Assembly: GCA_934255435.1 (NCBI GenBank)
Contig: CAKQNZ010000109.1
Coordinates: 1 to 7,235, forward strand
Reading direction: 5' to 3'
DNA: 7,235 bases
Origin: an uncultured Clostridia bacterium
GTDB lineage: Bacteria; Bacillota; Clostridia; Peptostreptococcales; Anaerovoracaceae
The stretch's first letter is position 1, and each line of letters opens with the position of its first letter. The notes beneath the pieces are model-generated. The model did no database searches and was not told where the DNA came from. It worked only from the letters and a program-made list of their open reading frames with translations. The position numbers and the translations under genes were made by a program. Of the stretch, positions 6,140 to 7,235 are shown piece after piece.

Positions 6140-7235
6140 AAAGCAGATCTGAAAGCAGCCTTGCGACCACTTCCTTTGTTTTTATCATCATACCTCGCTG
6201 TTCATAAAGCTCCAGAGTCAGTTCATGGCAAAGCTCCATGTCATTTCTGAATATCCTCTCCATATTCCCTGCCTCGGTCTTATCGAAGATAAAAGCGTTA
6301 CATTCGAAATTCAATGCGAAACTCCGTCTGTCAAAATTCGTCGAGCCTATGCTGCCGGTCTCTCCATCCACAACTATGGTCTTTGCATGAAGGAAACCGT
6401 TGTCGTATATATAAACATGACCGCCGGACTTTATGAGCTCTCCGCAGTATGCATATGTCGCCCAGTATACGAAAGGATGGTCCGGTATCGAGGGTATCAT
6501 CACCTTTACATCCACGCCGCACTGCGCCGCCATCTTCAGCGACTCCAGTATGCTCTGGTCAGGCACGAAATACGGGGTCTGCAGGCATATGCGTTTTGAT
6601 GCCGAAGTTATCATCTTCATATACGCACGCTTCACTTCCTCACGGAGCGAATCAGGACCGCTGGAAACTATCTGCATACCGGTATGTCCCCGGCTTATCA
6701 CAGGGCTGTAGTATGCAGCAGTGACTGACATAGCCTCTTTTGAGGCCGTCCTCCAGTCGAGAATGAATCTGGCGTTTATGTCCTGCACAGCTTCGCCTGT
6801 GACCCTGATATGCGTATCACGCCAGTATCCGAATTTTTTCTTTCTGCCCAGATACTCACGGGCTATATTGAATCCTCCGATATACCCTGTGACACCGTCT
6901 ATCACTGCAAGCTTCCGGTGGTTCCTGTAATTGAATCTTATGTTCACACACCTGAAGTTTCTGGGAAAGAAATATGCACGCATACCTCCTGCTGCCAGAA
7001 AACTGCTCAACACCTTGTCGTTTATATCTCTACTGCCCATGGAATCCATCAGGAGCCTCACCTCCACACCTTCACGGGCTTTTACAGTCAGTTCCTCTAT
7101 CAGCTTCATGCCGACTTCATCATTTTTTATGATGAAAAACATTATGTTTATGGTTTTTGTCGCTTTCTTTATATCGTTTATAAGCGAATCAAACATCTGC
7201 TCTCCGTCTGTCAGTATATCTATATGGTTATCCTG
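6138..7235 (-). CDS. cls: Cardiolipin synthase (phospholipase D superfamily), 5' end outside window
   Basis: Bacterial cardiolipin synthases of this type condense two phosphatidylglycerol molecules to cardiolipin and glycerol at the membrane. The frame is open to the right edge, so 365 C-terminal residues are visible. The first codons read QDNHIDILTDGEQMFD, matching the region at the start of the first PLD domain, so the methionine at 7196 is internal and not the start. Numbered from the edge, there are two HKD motifs: HRKLAVID (H106, K108, D113) followed by GYIGGFNI, and HAKTIVVD (H283, K285, D290) followed by GSIGSTNFDRRS. Between them lie YWRDTHIRVTGEAV and TPYFVPD, also typical. The missing part, roughly 110-150 residues by comparison with ClsA-type proteins, should hold the N-terminal membrane anchors. 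The TAA stop lies 13 bases before the M50 start. The gene is named from the family; a paralogue with another lipid substrate cannot be excluded. Confidence 0.93.
   Translation of the reverse strand, partial: QDNHIDILTDGEQMFDSLINDIKKATKTINIMFFIIKNDEVGMKLIEELTVKAREGVEVRLLMDSMGSRDINDKVLSSFLAAGGMRAYFFPRNFRCVNIRFNYRNHRKLAVIDGVTGYIGGFNIAREYLGRKKKFGYWRDTHIRVTGEAVQDINARFILDWRTASKEAMSVTAAYYSPVISRGHTGMQIVSSGPDSLREEVKRAYMKMITSASKRICLQTPYFVPDQSILESLKMAAQCGVDVKVMIPSIPDHPFVYWATYAYCGELIKSGGHVYIYDNGFLHAKTIVVDGETGSIGSTNFDRRSFALNFECNAFIFDKTEAGNMERIFRNDMELCHELTLELYEQRGMMIKTKEVVARLLSDLL

Noticed and set aside
7194..7196. ATG at 7196 as the true start of the cardiolipin synthase
   Set aside because: The upstream 13 codons are open and read like the conserved start of the first PLD domain; the protein would also lack its N-terminal membrane anchors.
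1..7235. CRISPR arrays, insertion sequences, phage genes, toxin-antitoxin or defence systems
   Set aside because: Reading both strands I found no arrays of direct repeats, transposase motifs or defence-family motifs; intergenic space is almost absent.

Overview
The window is a compact stretch of a low- to mid-GC Gram-positive genome. The proteins look like those of class Clostridia, possibly Lachnospiraceae or a neighbouring family. This rests on the pcrA-ligA gene pair, the form of the ligase, the use of TTG as a start with a strong Shine-Dalgarno site, frequent ATA isoleucine codons, and an SRP RNA core resembling those of Bacillota. The exact lineage is an inference from remembered family patterns, not from a database search.

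Everything recognisable is on the minus strand, so transcription runs from high to low coordinates. In that order: a cardiolipin synthase-type phospholipase D protein cut by the right edge (6138-7235); a membrane site-2-protease-type M50 metalloprotease (5399-6124, TTG start); the DNA helicase PcrA/UvrD (3184-5385); the NAD-dependent DNA ligase LigA (1192-3159); and an AIR-synthase/HypE-like ATP-binding enzyme of unknown substrate (191-1186). The gaps are 13, 13, 24 and 5 bases, so the five genes look like one operon whose promoter lies beyond the right edge.

After the last gene comes a separate, near-consensus sigma-A promoter (TTGACT, 17 bases, TATAAT; 143-171). It drives the signal recognition particle RNA gene (about 136 down to the left edge), whose 3' end is outside the window. 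No stretch over 300 bases lacks a gene.

PcrA and LigA belong together: the helicase strips proteins and unwinds nicked DNA, and the ligase seals nicks. The cardiolipin synthase and M50 protease are membrane proteins with no obvious mechanistic tie to them. The AIR-synthase-like protein is the least understood member.

I see no mobile element, CRISPR array, defence system or sign of recent transfer. This is an ordinary housekeeping region. The points most worth a second look are the ligase's changes at several normally conserved nucleotide-binding residues, the uncharacterised AIR-synthase-like gene, and the apparently short SRP RNA.
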